From Pseudoluteimonas sp047602125 (GTDB lineage Bacteria; Pseudomonadota; Gammaproteobacteria; Xanthomonadales; Xanthomonadaceae), in contig JASGIB010000001.1 of NCBI GenBank assembly GCA_047602125.1, positions 620,001-684,000 of the forward strand: DNA of 64,000 bases, written 5' to 3'. The notes under the pieces are model-generated. The model searched no databases. It worked only from the letters and a program-made list of their open reading frames with translations, and was not told the DNA's origin. Shown piece by piece: positions 18,614 through 28,363 of this stretch (within the stretch, counting starts at the first letter, position 1; each line of letters starts with the position of its first letter). A program made the position numbers and the translations under genes.

Positions 18614-19747
18614 TCAAGGCACCGCCGCCTGCGCTTCCGCCGCGACCACGCCGCGCCACCAGCGTTCCCCGGCCTTCGGCGCGGCGATGTCGATGCGTTC
18701 GCCGAACATCGGCGTGGCGACTTCGATCCCGCGTTCGCCGCCCAGCGCCAGCACGCGTTCGAACGGTTCGAACCACGGATGCATCGCGAGGTCGAAGGTG
18801 CCGTTGTGGATCGGCAGCAACCAGCGCCCGCGCAAATCCTCGTGCGCCTGCACGGTCTGCTCCGGCTGCATGTGCACGTACGGCCATTGCACGTTGTATG
18901 CGCCGGTTTCCACCAGGGTCAGGTCGAACGGGCCGAAACGCCGGCCGATCTCGGCGAACCCCCTGAAGTAGCCGCCGTCGCCGCTGAAGAACACGCGCTT
19001 GTCGCCGTCGTCGATCACCCACGACGCCCACAGCGTGCGGTTGCCGTCGAACGGCGTGCGCCCGGAGAAATGTTGCGCCGGCGTGGCGGTGAAACGCACG
19101 CCATCCACGCTCATGCCCTGCCACCAGTCGAACTGGCGCACCCTGGCTTTCGGCACACCCCAGTCGACCAGGCGGTCGCCGACGCCGAGCGGGGCGAGGA
19201 ACAGGTCGGTTTTCGCCGCCAGCGCCTTGATCGACGCGCGGTCGAGGTGGTCGTAATGATCGTGGGAGAGGATCACTCCACGGATCGGCGGCAGTTCGCC
19301 GATGGAGACCGGCGGCGCGTGGAAACGCCTGGGCCCGGCCCATTGCACCGGCGATGCGCGTTCGGAGAACACCGGATCGGTGATCCACCAATGCCCGCGC
19401 AGTTTCATCAGCACGGTCGAATGCCCCAGCCGGTACAGGCTGCGGTCCGGCGCGGCATCGAGTTCGGCGCGCGTGAGCGCATGCACCGGGATCGGCGCCC
19501 GCGGCACCGTGTCCTCGGGTTTGTTGAAGAAGAAATCCCACATCGTGTTCGCGCCGGGTTCGGGCGTGGCGGCCGGCTTGGGCACGGAGTTGCGGAAGTG
19601 GCCGTCGGCGAAATGCGGCGAAGCGGCATAGTCGCCGAGCGGCGTGCGCAGGCAGAGGGAAACGGTCAAGGCGATCAGTCCGGTCAGGAACAGCCACCGC
19701 GGCAGGCGGCGGCGTGGGGGATTCGCGGGGTCGTGCGTTCGGCGCAA
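18614..19747 (-). CDS. metallo-beta-lactamase-fold hydrolase (NAPE-PLD-like)
   Basis: 377 residues. An N-terminal membrane anchor (LFLTGLIALTVSLCL, about residues 19-33) is followed by the MBL domain. Metal-binding motifs appear in order: SHDHYDHLD (H162, H164, D166, H167), TPAQHFSGR, FFSGDGGYF and LPIHNGTFDLAMH. The HFSGR and HNGTFD segments are typical of the UlaG/NAPE-PLD-like group that cleaves phosphodiester or lactone bonds. The active site probably faces the periplasm. Substrate unknown. Confidence 0.85.
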   Translation of the reverse strand: MRRTHDPANPPRRRLPRWLFLTGLIALTVSLCLRTPLGDYAASPHFADGHFRNSVPKPAATPEPGANTMWDFFFNKPEDTVPRAPIPVHALTRAELDAAPDRSLYRLGHSTVLMKLRGHWWITDPVFSERASPVQWAGPRRFHAPPVSIGELPPIRGVILSHDHYDHLDRASIKALAAKTDLFLAPLGVGDRLVDWGVPKARVRQFDWWQGMSVDGVRFTATPAQHFSGRTPFDGNRTLWASWVIDDGDKRVFFSGDGGYFRGFAEIGRRFGPFDLTLVETGAYNVQWPYVHMQPEQTVQAHEDLRGRWLLPIHNGTFDLAMHPWFEPFERVLALGGERGIEVATPMFGERIDIAAPKAGERWWRGVVAAEAQAAVP

Positions 19748-19840
19748 CGGATCGTGGCGAAGTCGGGTCGGGACCGAACTGGGGGCGATCCGGCCGCGGA
19801 CAAGGTGCGCCGCGTTCCCCGGCCGGACGCAAGCCCGGCC

Positions 19841-20623
19841 CTATGCGCTGCCCCGGCGCTGCAGCCAGCGCAACACGGAAATCGCCGTCATCGCGACCAC
19901 GCTGCAGCCGCCGGCCATCAGGATTTCGAACGGCCACAGGTTGTGGGAAGTCGGGTCGCGCGATACGCCGACGGCGATGCGCAGCACCACGAAGCCCACG
20001 ACCGCCAGCGGGATCGCCGCCCACAGCCGCCACTTGTCGCGCCAGCGCCACAGCGCCCACGCCGGCCAGCCCAGCCCGAGCAACCCGAGCGCGGCGAACG
20101 CGAGCATGAAGCCGCCGAAGATCGCGACGTCGCCGCCGGACACCGGCTTGTTCGCCTGCGCCTTGAACGCATCGTTCATCGCCTTGTTCTGCGCATCGCG
20201 CATGGAAACGACCCATTCCGGTTCCGCCGGCAAGGCGTGCGCTCCCGCATACGAATACGCACGCAGCGGGAAGCGCGCGATTTCCGGCGTTCCCTTGCGA
20301 CTGCCGTCGCCGGCGGTCACGCGGATTTCGTCGACCTGCCCGCCCGGCGGATTGAGGAAGAAGAAGCCCAGCAGTTCGCCCTTGCCGGAATATTCCAGCG
20401 ACGGGCTGCTGCCCGCGGCGACTTCCTTGCCCTGGAAATACGGCCGCGCCCAGATGTGCACCGGCGTATCGGTGTCGTAGCCGATGCGCAGGTACACGTT
20501 GTCGCCCGGCGGCACCACGATGTCCGAACCGGATGACGGAAAGGTATCGAGCAGTTCGACTTTCGTCGTGGCGTGCGCGGCGAATGCGAACATCGCGAGC
20601 ACGAGTATGACCAAGCGACGCAT
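19841..20623 (-). CDS. hypothetical membrane protein with periplasmic N-terminal domain
   Basis: 260 residues that I do not recognise. A signal peptide (MRRLVILVLAMFAFAAHA) precedes a beta-rich extracytoplasmic stretch (about residues 19-165) and then three hydrophobic segments near 172-195, 203-220 and 232-250. No cysteine pair or catalytic motif is visible. The start is ATG 20623. It lies between the MBL-fold hydrolase and another unknown membrane protein, all on the minus strand. Confidence 0.7.
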   Translation of the reverse strand: MRRLVILVLAMFAFAAHATTKVELLDTFPSSGSDIVVPPGDNVYLRIGYDTDTPVHIWARPYFQGKEVAAGSSPSLEYSGKGELLGFFFLNPPGGQVDEIRVTAGDGSRKGTPEIARFPLRAYSYAGAHALPAEPEWVVSMRDAQNKAMNDAFKAQANKPVSGGDVAIFGGFMLAFAALGLLGLGWPAWALWRWRDKWRLWAAIPLAVVGFVVLRIAVGVSRDPTSHNLWPFEILMAGGCSVVAMTAISVLRWLQRRGSA

Positions 20624-20665
20624 GCGGCTTCCCTCCCCGGAAGGTCGTTGCAGTGTAACGCCGTG

Positions 20666-21466
20666 TCAGCGATCCAGCCGTGCGTCGACCTCGGCCTTCA
20701 ATCGTTGGGCTTCCCCGATGCACTGCGCCAGCAGATCCTTGGTGGCGGAGGCGATCACCACCCGCATCCGCAGGTTGCCTTGCAGCACCGCCCATTCCGG
20801 CGCATCCGGCGACAGCGTCCAAATGCGGTCCGGTGGCAGCTTCGCATCCCCGAGCAACCGCTTCGTTTCCGCGTCGCCAGCGGCCCGCGAAGCCAGATTG
20901 GAACCAATGCGCGGCATCACCAGGCCACTGACGAGGACGCGTTGCCGGTAGGCGTCGTCCACCAGCGAGGTGTTGTTCTTGTTGATGACCTGGAATTTGA
21001 ATTCGGTGTCCTGGTAGAAGCCCGCGATTCTGTCGCGCAGCTTGGTGTCGCGGACAAGGCGCAAGTTGCCGGTGTTGAGCATGTCGACGTAAGTCGTGTT
21101 CCTGAGCAACAGCGTCCTGCGTTCGGCGAGGTGCGACAAGGCCGTTGCCACCGCTTCCCTGTCGGCAGGATGCGTGGATGCGGCCAACGCACGGCTGGCG
21201 AAGATGCCATCGTCGAACTGCTTCTGCTCGAACGCCCGCGCCTCCTGCAACGAGTCCATCGTGCCCTGCAGGTCGCGGCTCAGCCGCTGCAGGTAATCGC
21301 GTTCGCTGAGTGCATCCTGCCGGTCCTGGTACCAGCTGTTGAGCGCCATCGCGACCAGGATGCCGACCACCACGACCAGGAATTCGGCCAGGAACCAGCG
21401 CAGGCCCTTGCGCATCGCCGAATGCCGCGCCGCCGCGGGTTGCGCCGCCGATTCCGGTTCCGTCAT
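20666..21466 (-). CDS. single-pass membrane protein, DUF6090-like
   Basis: 266 residues. The N-terminal stretch LRWFLAEFLVVVVGILVAMA (about residues 22-41) followed by LNSWYQDR resembles the hallmark of DUF6090-type proteins (EFxxVVxGILxAxxxNxW). The remainder (residues 50-266) is predominantly helical and likely periplasmic. Function unknown. Cytoplasmic tail of about 20 residues is Ala/Pro-rich. It lies 28 bases upstream of nothing obvious; the molybdoenzyme gene begins further right on the same strand, so cotranscription with it is possible. Confidence 0.65.
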   Translation of the reverse strand: MTEPESAAQPAAARHSAMRKGLRWFLAEFLVVVVGILVAMALNSWYQDRQDALSERDYLQRLSRDLQGTMDSLQEARAFEQKQFDDGIFASRALAASTHPADREAVATALSHLAERRTLLLRNTTYVDMLNTGNLRLVRDTKLRDRIAGFYQDTEFKFQVINKNNTSLVDDAYRQRVLVSGLVMPRIGSNLASRAAGDAETKRLLGDAKLPPDRIWTLSPDAPEWAVLQGNLRMRVVIASATKDLLAQCIGEAQRLKAEVDARLDR

Positions 21467-21494
21467 CGCGTTCCCCCTTCGCGTGGATGCAGGC

Positions 21495-23762
21495 TCAGGC
21501 CACCACCTTCACCGGCACCGATTTCGCCGCGGGCGTGCCGCTGATCCGGTCGTAATACTCCAGCGGCAGCAGCGGGTTCAATTCCGGGTAATACCCGGCC
21601 ACCGCGCCGCGCGGCATCGGGTAGTCGAGCACGGTGAGGCCGTCGATGCGGCGCGCAATGCCGTCGGCGCTGATCGTTTCCAGCGCGATCCTGTCGTATT
21701 CCTTCAAGCCGCGGTCGGCGATGTCCTGCGCGTTCATGAACAGCACCATGCGGTCGTTGTACACGCCGCGATAGCGGTCGTTGTCGCTGTAGATCGTGGT
21801 GTTGAACTGGTCGTGCGAGCGCACCGTCGCCAGCCGCAGCATCGCCGGGTCGTCCACCGGCGCATCGACATCGAGTCCCGGCATCACGAGGATGTTGGCC
21901 TTGCCGTTCGGCGTCTTCCACACCAGCCGCCGCGGCGCGACGTCGAGGTGGAAGCCTTCGGGATCGCGGATCTTGTCGTTGAACCCGGCGTAGATGTCGG
22001 GATAGACCTCGGCGATCAGGTCGCGGATCGCGTCGTAATCGTCGACGTAGCGCGCCCAGTCGACCTTGCTCTCCGGCAGCGTCGCCATCGCCATGCGGCA
22101 GACGATCTCGGTTTCCGGCAACAGGTCGGGGCTCGCCGGTTCCAGCACCCCGCGCGATGCGCTGACGTTCGACATCGAATCCTCGATGGTCACGAACTGC
22201 TCGCCCTTCGCGGTCGCGATGCGTTCCGAGCGCGCGACCACCGGCAGGATCAGCGCATCCTTGCCGTGCACGAGGTGGCCGCGGTTGAGCTTGGTCGCGA
22301 TGCCGACGGTGAGATCGAGCTTGGACATCGCCGCGTAGGCGCGATCGGTGTCCGGCACTGCGCGCACGAAATTTCCGCCGAGGCCGATGAACACCTTCGC
22401 GGTGCCGGCGAGCATCGCTTCCACGCTTTCGACGGTGTGGTGGCCGTGTTCGCGCGGCGGTTCGAAGCCGAACACCTCGCGCACGCGGTCGAGGTAGGCG
22501 GGCGACGGCTTCTCGTCGATGCCGACGGTGCGGTCGCCCTGCACGTTCGAATGGCCACGGATCGGCGAAATGCCGGCGCCGGGCTTGCCGAAGTTGCCCC
22601 TGAGCAGCAGCAGGTTCGCGACCTGCCGCACCAGTTGCGAACCGTACTGGTGCTGGGTCAGGCCCATGCCGTAGCAGATGATGGTCGCGTTCGAGCGGAT
22701 GTAGATGTCGGCGCAGCGGCGGATCTGCTCCTCGGCCAGGCCCGAGACGCGCACGATTTCGTTCCAGTCCTGCGCCATCGCGTCCTCGTGCAGCGCCTCG
22801 ACCCCGACCGTGTGCTCGCGCAGGAAGTCGTGGTCGAGCACGGTTTCGCCCGCGGCTTCGCGTTCGAACATGACCTTCATGATGCCCTTGAGGAAGGCGA
22901 GGTCGCCGCCGATGCGGATGTGCACGAATTCGCTGCTGATCGCCGTCGAACCGAACGTCGCCATCTGCACGATGTCCTGCGGCTCGGCGAAGCGGATCAG
23001 CGCGCGCTCGGGCATCGGGTTGACCGCGACGATCGGAATGCCGCGCTTCCGCGCCTCGACCAGGTTGGTCATCATCCGCGGCGCGTTGGTGCCGGTGTTC
23101 TGGCCGATGACGAAGATCGCCTCGGCGTGCTCGAAGTCGTCGATCACCACCGTGCCCTTGCCCACGCCGATCGCCGGCGGCAGGCCGCGGCTGGTCGGTT
23201 CGTGGCACATGTTCGAGCAATCCGGGAAATTGTTGGTGCCGAATTCGCGCACGAAGATCGAATACAGGAACGCGGTTTCGTTCGCGGTGCGGCCCGAGGT
23301 GTAGAACTCCGCCTCGTGCGGGCTGGCCAGCGCGCGCAGGTGGCGGCCGATCAGGGCGAACGCCTCCTCCCAGCTGCACGGAACGTAATGGTCGCTCGCG
23401 GCGTCGTAGCGCATCGGTTCGGTCAGCCGGCCCTGCATCTCCAGCCAGTAATCCGACTGCTGCATCAGTTCCGACACCGAATGCGTCGCGAAGAATTCGC
23501 GCGTGACGCGGAACTTCGTCGCTTCGTGCGCCAGCGCCTTGGCGCCGTTTTCGCAGAAGTCGAATTTCCTGCCGCAGGCCTGGTCCGGATAGGCGCAACT
23601 CGGGCACTTGAAGCCGCCCGGCTTGTTCATCACCGCCAGCGCCTTCGAACCCTTGGCGACGACGCTCTGTTCCAGCAGCACCTTCGCCGTGGCCGCCGCC
23701 GCGCCCCAGCCGCCGGCCGGCGCGTTGTAGGTCTTGTAGCGGGGCGTCTTGCCTTCGGCCAT
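21495..23762 (-). CDS. YdeP/FdhF-family molybdopterin oxidoreductase
   Basis: 755 residues from ATG 23762; 63 bases of upstream open frame look non-coding. The N-terminus has GGFKCPSCAYPD (C53, C56) and FDFCENGAKAL (C70), the arrangement of the YdeP subfamily. Then come FYTSGRTANETAFLYSIFVR, CSNMCHEPTSRGLPPAIGVG and GLTQHQYGSQ, all molybdopterin-guanine-dinucleotide-binding signatures, and a C-terminal molydop-binding domain (about 630-755, with ATVRSHDQFNTTIYS). It is a cytoplasmic formate-dehydrogenase-like protein of uncertain substrate, linked to acid resistance in E. coli. No fdhD sulfur-transfer gene is adjacent in this window. Confidence 0.88.
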   Translation of the reverse strand: MAEGKTPRYKTYNAPAGGWGAAAATAKVLLEQSVVAKGSKALAVMNKPGGFKCPSCAYPDQACGRKFDFCENGAKALAHEATKFRVTREFFATHSVSELMQQSDYWLEMQGRLTEPMRYDAASDHYVPCSWEEAFALIGRHLRALASPHEAEFYTSGRTANETAFLYSIFVREFGTNNFPDCSNMCHEPTSRGLPPAIGVGKGTVVIDDFEHAEAIFVIGQNTGTNAPRMMTNLVEARKRGIPIVAVNPMPERALIRFAEPQDIVQMATFGSTAISSEFVHIRIGGDLAFLKGIMKVMFEREAAGETVLDHDFLREHTVGVEALHEDAMAQDWNEIVRVSGLAEEQIRRCADIYIRSNATIICYGMGLTQHQYGSQLVRQVANLLLLRGNFGKPGAGISPIRGHSNVQGDRTVGIDEKPSPAYLDRVREVFGFEPPREHGHHTVESVEAMLAGTAKVFIGLGGNFVRAVPDTDRAYAAMSKLDLTVGIATKLNRGHLVHGKDALILPVVARSERIATAKGEQFVTIEDSMSNVSASRGVLEPASPDLLPETEIVCRMAMATLPESKVDWARYVDDYDAIRDLIAEVYPDIYAGFNDKIRDPEGFHLDVAPRRLVWKTPNGKANILVMPGLDVDAPVDDPAMLRLATVRSHDQFNTTIYSDNDRYRGVYNDRMVLFMNAQDIADRGLKEYDRIALETISADGIARRIDGLTVLDYPMPRGAVAGYYPELNPLLPLEYYDRISGTPAAKSVPVKVVA

Positions 23763-23848
23763 GGAAGCGGGACCGTGCGGTGGCGATGCCGCGACTTTAC
23801 TCCTCAACCGGATGCCGGTGCGCACGGCTTTCGGCTACCCTGCGGCGC

Positions 23849-24403
23849 ATGCACGCGCATCCTGCCGACGGCCCTTGGCGCCACCTGTTCGACCCGGACA
23901 CGCTGGCCGGCGCGATCACGCTCGGCGCGATCGCCTTCGTCCTCGCCTCGCTGTTCGCGCTGCTGATCCGCCGCTTCGCGCGCCGCCTCGAACACCGCCT
24001 GTCCAACGTCACCGTGCTGCGCTTCGTCAGCCTCTTCGCGCAGATGCTGGTCTACCTTGCGGCGCTGGTGCTTTACGCGCACCTCATCCCGGAACTGCGT
24101 ACCGTGGGCACCGCGCTGCTGGCCGGCGCCAGCGTGTTGTCGATTGTCGCGGGCCTCGCCGCGCAGGACACGCTGGGCAACCTGATCGCCGGGTTTTCGC
24201 TGGTGATGTCCGGCGCGATCCGCGAAGGCGACCGGATCAAGCTGTATTCGCCGAACGGCGTGATCGAGGCGCGCGTGCACGCGATCTCGCTTGGCTTCAC
24301 AGTGCTGCTCGATGGCGATGGCAACGAGGTCGTGGTGCCGAACAGCGTGATCATGGGCAGCGCGGTGGTGCGCATCGCCCATGCGCCATCGCCGCCCGGC
24401 TGA
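23849..24403 (+). CDS. small MscS-family mechanosensitive ion channel
   Basis: 184 residues from ATG 23849. Two to three membrane helices (about residues 17-38, 52-70 and the pore-lining 80-105) lead into AAQDTLGNLIAGFSLVMSGA and REGDRIKLY, the MscS core. The sequence ends in VVVPNSVIMGSAVVRIAHA, where the beta domain normally starts to give way to the alpha/beta cytoplasmic cage. It is therefore a minimal form without the large C-terminal vestibule. Likely an inner-membrane channel protecting against hypo-osmotic shock. Confidence 0.85.
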   Translation: MHAHPADGPWRHLFDPDTLAGAITLGAIAFVLASLFALLIRRFARRLEHRLSNVTVLRFVSLFAQMLVYLAALVLYAHLIPELRTVGTALLAGASVLSIVAGLAAQDTLGNLIAGFSLVMSGAIREGDRIKLYSPNGVIEARVHAISLGFTVLLDGDGNEVVVPNSVIMGSAVVRIAHAPSPPG

Positions 24404-24415
24404 GGTTTCCCGCGG

Positions 24416-25081
24416 TCAGGCGTCCTTCGACGCGGCGATCTCGCGCAGCGCGCGTTCGAACACTTCGGGCGGCTGCCCGCCGCTGATCAGGTGCTTGCGT
24501 TCGATGATGATCGCGGGCACGCCGCTGATCCCGGCCTGGACGAAGAACTGCTCGGCGATGCGGACTTCCTCGGCGAATTCGCCGGAATCGAGGATCGCAC
24601 GCGCGCGTTCCGCGTCCAGCCCGACGCCGGCCGCGATGTCGACGAGGGTGTCGCGGTCGCTGATGTTGCGGCCTTCGCTGAAGTTGGCGACCAGCAGCGC
24701 GCGCTTGAGCGCGGGTTGCCTGCCCTCGCCTTCGGCCCAGTGCAGCAGGCGATGCGCGTCGAAGGTGTTCCAGGTGCGGCTGCGGGCGTTGAAGTCGAAG
24801 GTGAAGCCGAGCTCCGCGCCGCGCTGGCGGATGCGTTCCTGGTTCACGGCGAGTTGCGCGTCGTCCATGCCGTACTTGCGCTTGAGGTTCTCGGCGACGT
24901 CCATGCCTTCGGCCGGCATGTTCGGGTCGAGCTCGAACGGTTGGAAGTGGATGTCGGCCTGCACCTCGCCCTGCAGGCGTTGCAGCGCGGTTTCCAGCGA
25001 GGCCAGGCCGACCGCGCACCACGGGCAGACCACGTCGGAGACGAAGTCGATGCGGAGTTCAACGGGCGCGGGCGTGGACAT
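24416..25081 (-). CDS. DsbA family protein, FrnE-like
   Basis: 221 residues from ATG 25081. Thioredoxin fold with active-site CPWC (C19-C22) in IDFVSDVVCPWCAVGLASLE, an inserted helical domain, and the cis-Pro loop GISGVPAIII. There is no signal peptide, so this is the cytoplasmic FrnE type of DsbA oxidoreductase or isomerase rather than periplasmic DsbA. Convergent with the MscS gene and divergent from the ABC-2 operon. Confidence 0.9.
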   Translation of the reverse strand: MSTPAPVELRIDFVSDVVCPWCAVGLASLETALQRLQGEVQADIHFQPFELDPNMPAEGMDVAENLKRKYGMDDAQLAVNQERIRQRGAELGFTFDFNARSRTWNTFDAHRLLHWAEGEGRQPALKRALLVANFSEGRNISDRDTLVDIAAGVGLDAERARAILDSGEFAEEVRIAEQFFVQAGISGVPAIIIERKHLISGGQPPEVFERALREIAASKDA

Positions 25082-25191
25082 GGCGATTCCGGCGGGAAGG
25101 ATCGTTGCGAAATGATGCCGGATCGGGCAGGTTTCAAGCCGTCGCAACGGGCACAATGGCGCCACCCGCGTCCACGACCAAGGATCGCCCG

Positions 25192-26246
<1,055 letters not shown>

Positions 26247-26250
<4 letters not shown>

Positions 26251-27008
26251 ACATCCATGGCATCAAGGCGATCTACCGCTTCGAGATGGCGCGCACCTTC
26301 CGCACCATCACCCAGAGCATCGCCTCGCCGGTGCTCTCGACCTCGCTGTATTTCGTGGTGTTCGGCGCGGCGATCGGTTCGCGCATGGGCGAGGTGGACG
26401 GCATCGGCTACGGCGCCTTCATCATCCCCGGCCTGTTGATGCTGTCGCTGCTCAACGAGAGCATTTCCAACGCGTCCTTCGGCATCTACATGCCGAAATG
26501 GGCCGGGACGATCTACGAATTGCTGTCCGCGCCGGTCTCGCCGCTGGAAGTGGTGCTCGGCTACGTCGGCGCCGCGGCGACCAAGTCGATCATGCTCGGC
26601 GTGCTGATCCTCGTCACCGCGCGGCTGTTCGTGCCGTATTCCATCGCGCATCCGCTGTGGATGCTGTGCTTCCTGGTGCTGACGGCGGTGAGCTTCAGCC
26701 TGTTCGGCTTCATCATCGGCCTATGGGCGGACGACTTCCAGAAACTGCAGGTGGTGCCGCTGATGATTATCACGCCGCTGACCTTCCTCGGAGGGGCGTT
26801 CTATTCGATCGGCATGCTGCCACCGCTGTGGCAGAAGATCGCGTTGTTCAACCCGGTGGTGTACCTGATCAGCGGGTTTCGCTGGAGTTTCTACGGGATT
26901 TCCGACGTGAACGTGGGCGTCAGCGTCGCCGCAACGGTCGGCTTCCTGCTGCTGTGCCTGCTGGCGGTGTGGTGGATTTTCCGGACGGGCTACAAGCTGA
27001 AGGCGTGA
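26247..27008 (+). CDS. ABC-2 type exporter, permease subunit
   Basis: 253 residues with six membrane helices. An ABC2_membrane domain spans most of the length; the loop IMPKWAGTIYELLSAPVSPL (here IYMPKWAGTIYELLSAPVSP) and the C-terminal LTFLGGAFYSIGMLPPLWQK followed by FNPVVYLISGFRWS are characteristic of the YadH/DrrB-like group. Start ATG 26247 overlaps the stop of the ATPase gene by four bases (ATGA), so the pair is translationally coupled. A decayed copy of its C-terminal coding region is found at 28272-28345. Confidence 0.92.
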
Positions 27009-27033
27009 TGGAAGCAGCACGCCGGCGCGCCCT

Positions 27034-27759
27034 TCAATGGCGAGCGGACCCTGCGTGTTTTCCATCGTCGCGATGCGCGGTCGCACGGCTTTTCGCGAAC
27101 TCCGGGAAGGTCTCCGCCAGCGAGGCCTTGTCCGGCAGGATGTAGAACACCCCGCCCCGCTCGAACGTCGGATGCACGACCTGCTCGTAAAAGTCGGGCG
27201 AAACGTTGATGCAACCGTGCGTGATGCGGTTGTCGTCCGGCGAAGGCGATGCGAGGCGTTCGGGGCGTTTCTCGGCCGCGACGCCGGTCGCGGTCGGGTG
27301 CAGGGAAATCGAGGAATCGTAGTCCACCCACAGCACGCGCCCCGCGTCGATCGACGGGCCGAAACCGCCCACGAAGCGACCCGCGGGCGTGGTGCGATCG
27401 CGGCCCGGGATTTCGCGAAGCGCGAGGCCGGCGATGCCGGGGGCCACGTGGTCGCCGACCGCCGAGCCGAAGAGCCCGGGCGCCGCGCCGCGAAGGTGGC
27501 CATCGCCGCCGAATACCAGGACCTGTGCAGCGGCCTTGTCCATGATCGCGAACGGATAGCCCTCGTTGTCCTTGCTTGCGACGATCCAGCCCGCGAGCGC
27601 GATCACCGTGTCGGACACTTCCTGACCCGGCGGAAGCTGGTCGACTGCGGCCGTCGGTTGCGCGGCGGCATCCCTGGCGCTGGCCACGCCGATACCCGCG
27701 AACGCGAATGTCAGCGCCAGTGCGCAGCTAGCGGCGCGGATCGCGGGGTAAGTGCGCAT
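27034..27759 (-). CDS. L,D-transpeptidase (YkuD-like) family protein
   Basis: 241 residues from ATG 27759, which gives a signal peptide (CALALTFAFAGIGVASA). The catalytic motif is ITHGCINVSPDFYEQVV with H181 and C183, preceded by TPAGRFVGGFG and ISLHPT, the order seen in YkuD-type enzymes. Such enzymes form 3-3 cross-links or anchor lipoproteins to peptidoglycan in the periplasm. It lies next to an Lpp/OprI-like lipoprotein gene (27873-28133), the type of partner that an L,D-transpeptidase could attach to the wall, but the C-terminus of that protein lacks a plain terminal Lys. Confidence 0.85.
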   Translation of the reverse strand: MRTYPAIRAASCALALTFAFAGIGVASARDAAAQPTAAVDQLPPGQEVSDTVIALAGWIVASKDNEGYPFAIMDKAAAQVLVFGGDGHLRGAAPGLFGSAVGDHVAPGIAGLALREIPGRDRTTPAGRFVGGFGPSIDAGRVLWVDYDSSISLHPTATGVAAEKRPERLASPSPDDNRITHGCINVSPDFYEQVVHPTFERGGVFYILPDKASLAETFPEFAKSRATAHRDDGKHAGSARH

Positions 27760-27872
27760 GCGGATGGACGGTTCCTTGGAACGAAGATCGGGCCTGGAAA
27801 GGAGACCGGCGGCCGGCAAGGGCCACCGGGTTCCGGTTCAAGCCGTTCGTGATGAATCGTGCAAGTGCGCGA

Positions 27873-28133
27873 TCAACCGCGCGGCTGGCGACCGCGGGCG
27901 GTTTCGAGCTGCTGCACGCGGCCTTCGATCGAATCCAGGCGCTGGTTGGCCTGTTGTGCGGACTGGTTGGCGGCGTCGGCGCTTTGGGCCGCGCTCTGCA
28001 CCTTCGAGTCGAGTGAGTCGAGGCGCGTGTTGATGTTGGCGAACTCGTCCTTGTACGTGGCGCAGCTGGTGAGGGCGAGTGCAGCGATCGCGATGCCGAG
28101 CGTGCGCGCGAGATGTTTCTTGGTCAGGAACAT
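27873..28133 (-). CDS. Lpp/OprI-like alanine-zipper outer-membrane lipoprotein
   Basis: 86 residues from ATG 28133. Signal peptide with lipobox ALALTSC (Cys about residue 24), then a short coiled coil with alanine-heptad pattern: INTRLDSLDSKVQSAAQSAD and ANQSAQQANQRLDSIEGRVQ. This is the structure of Lpp or OprI, abundant trimeric lipoproteins that tether or space the outer membrane. The C-terminus is ARGRQPRG, without the terminal Lys used for covalent attachment in E. coli Lpp. Adjacent to an L,D-transpeptidase gene on the same strand. Confidence 0.8.
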   Translation of the reverse strand: MFLTKKHLARTLGIAIAALALTSCATYKDEFANINTRLDSLDSKVQSAAQSADAANQSAQQANQRLDSIEGRVQQLETARGRQPRG

Positions 28134-28271
28134 GGGCAACTCTCCTTCCATCGTCGGGGGAACCCGGAATATAGCGACCTTTTCAGCCCTGACTGCAGGT
28201 CGTCTTCAGCGAAGGTTGGAGTACGTGTACGATTTGTGAAGATGCGGCAATTACCGGGAATTACAGCCTGA

Positions 28272-28345
28272 ATACGCTGTTCCATGCAGTGGTGCAGAGG
28301 ATCAGCGGGTTTCGCTGGAGTTCTACGGGGTTTCCGGCATGAGCG
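28272..28345 (+). pseudogene. decayed fragment of an ABC-2 permease gene
   Basis: The stretch GATCAGCGGGTTTCGCTGGA (28299-28318) and its flanks repeat the permease coding sequence around 26867-26905, which encodes LISGFRWSFYGISDVN. The copy has one deleted T and several substitutions (TTCTACGGGGTTTCCGGCAT against TTTCTACGGGATTTCCGACG). It has no open frame and sits in a low-GC intergenic gap. This looks like a partial duplication of the nearby permease, or of a homologous permease once present here, now decayed. Confidence 0.7.
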
Positions 28346-28363
28346 CGGGAATTGTGGAAGTCC

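Noticed and set aside
21339..23966. 875-residue ORF antisense to the molybdoenzyme gene
   Set aside because: Same shadow composition; the opposite strand has all family motifs.
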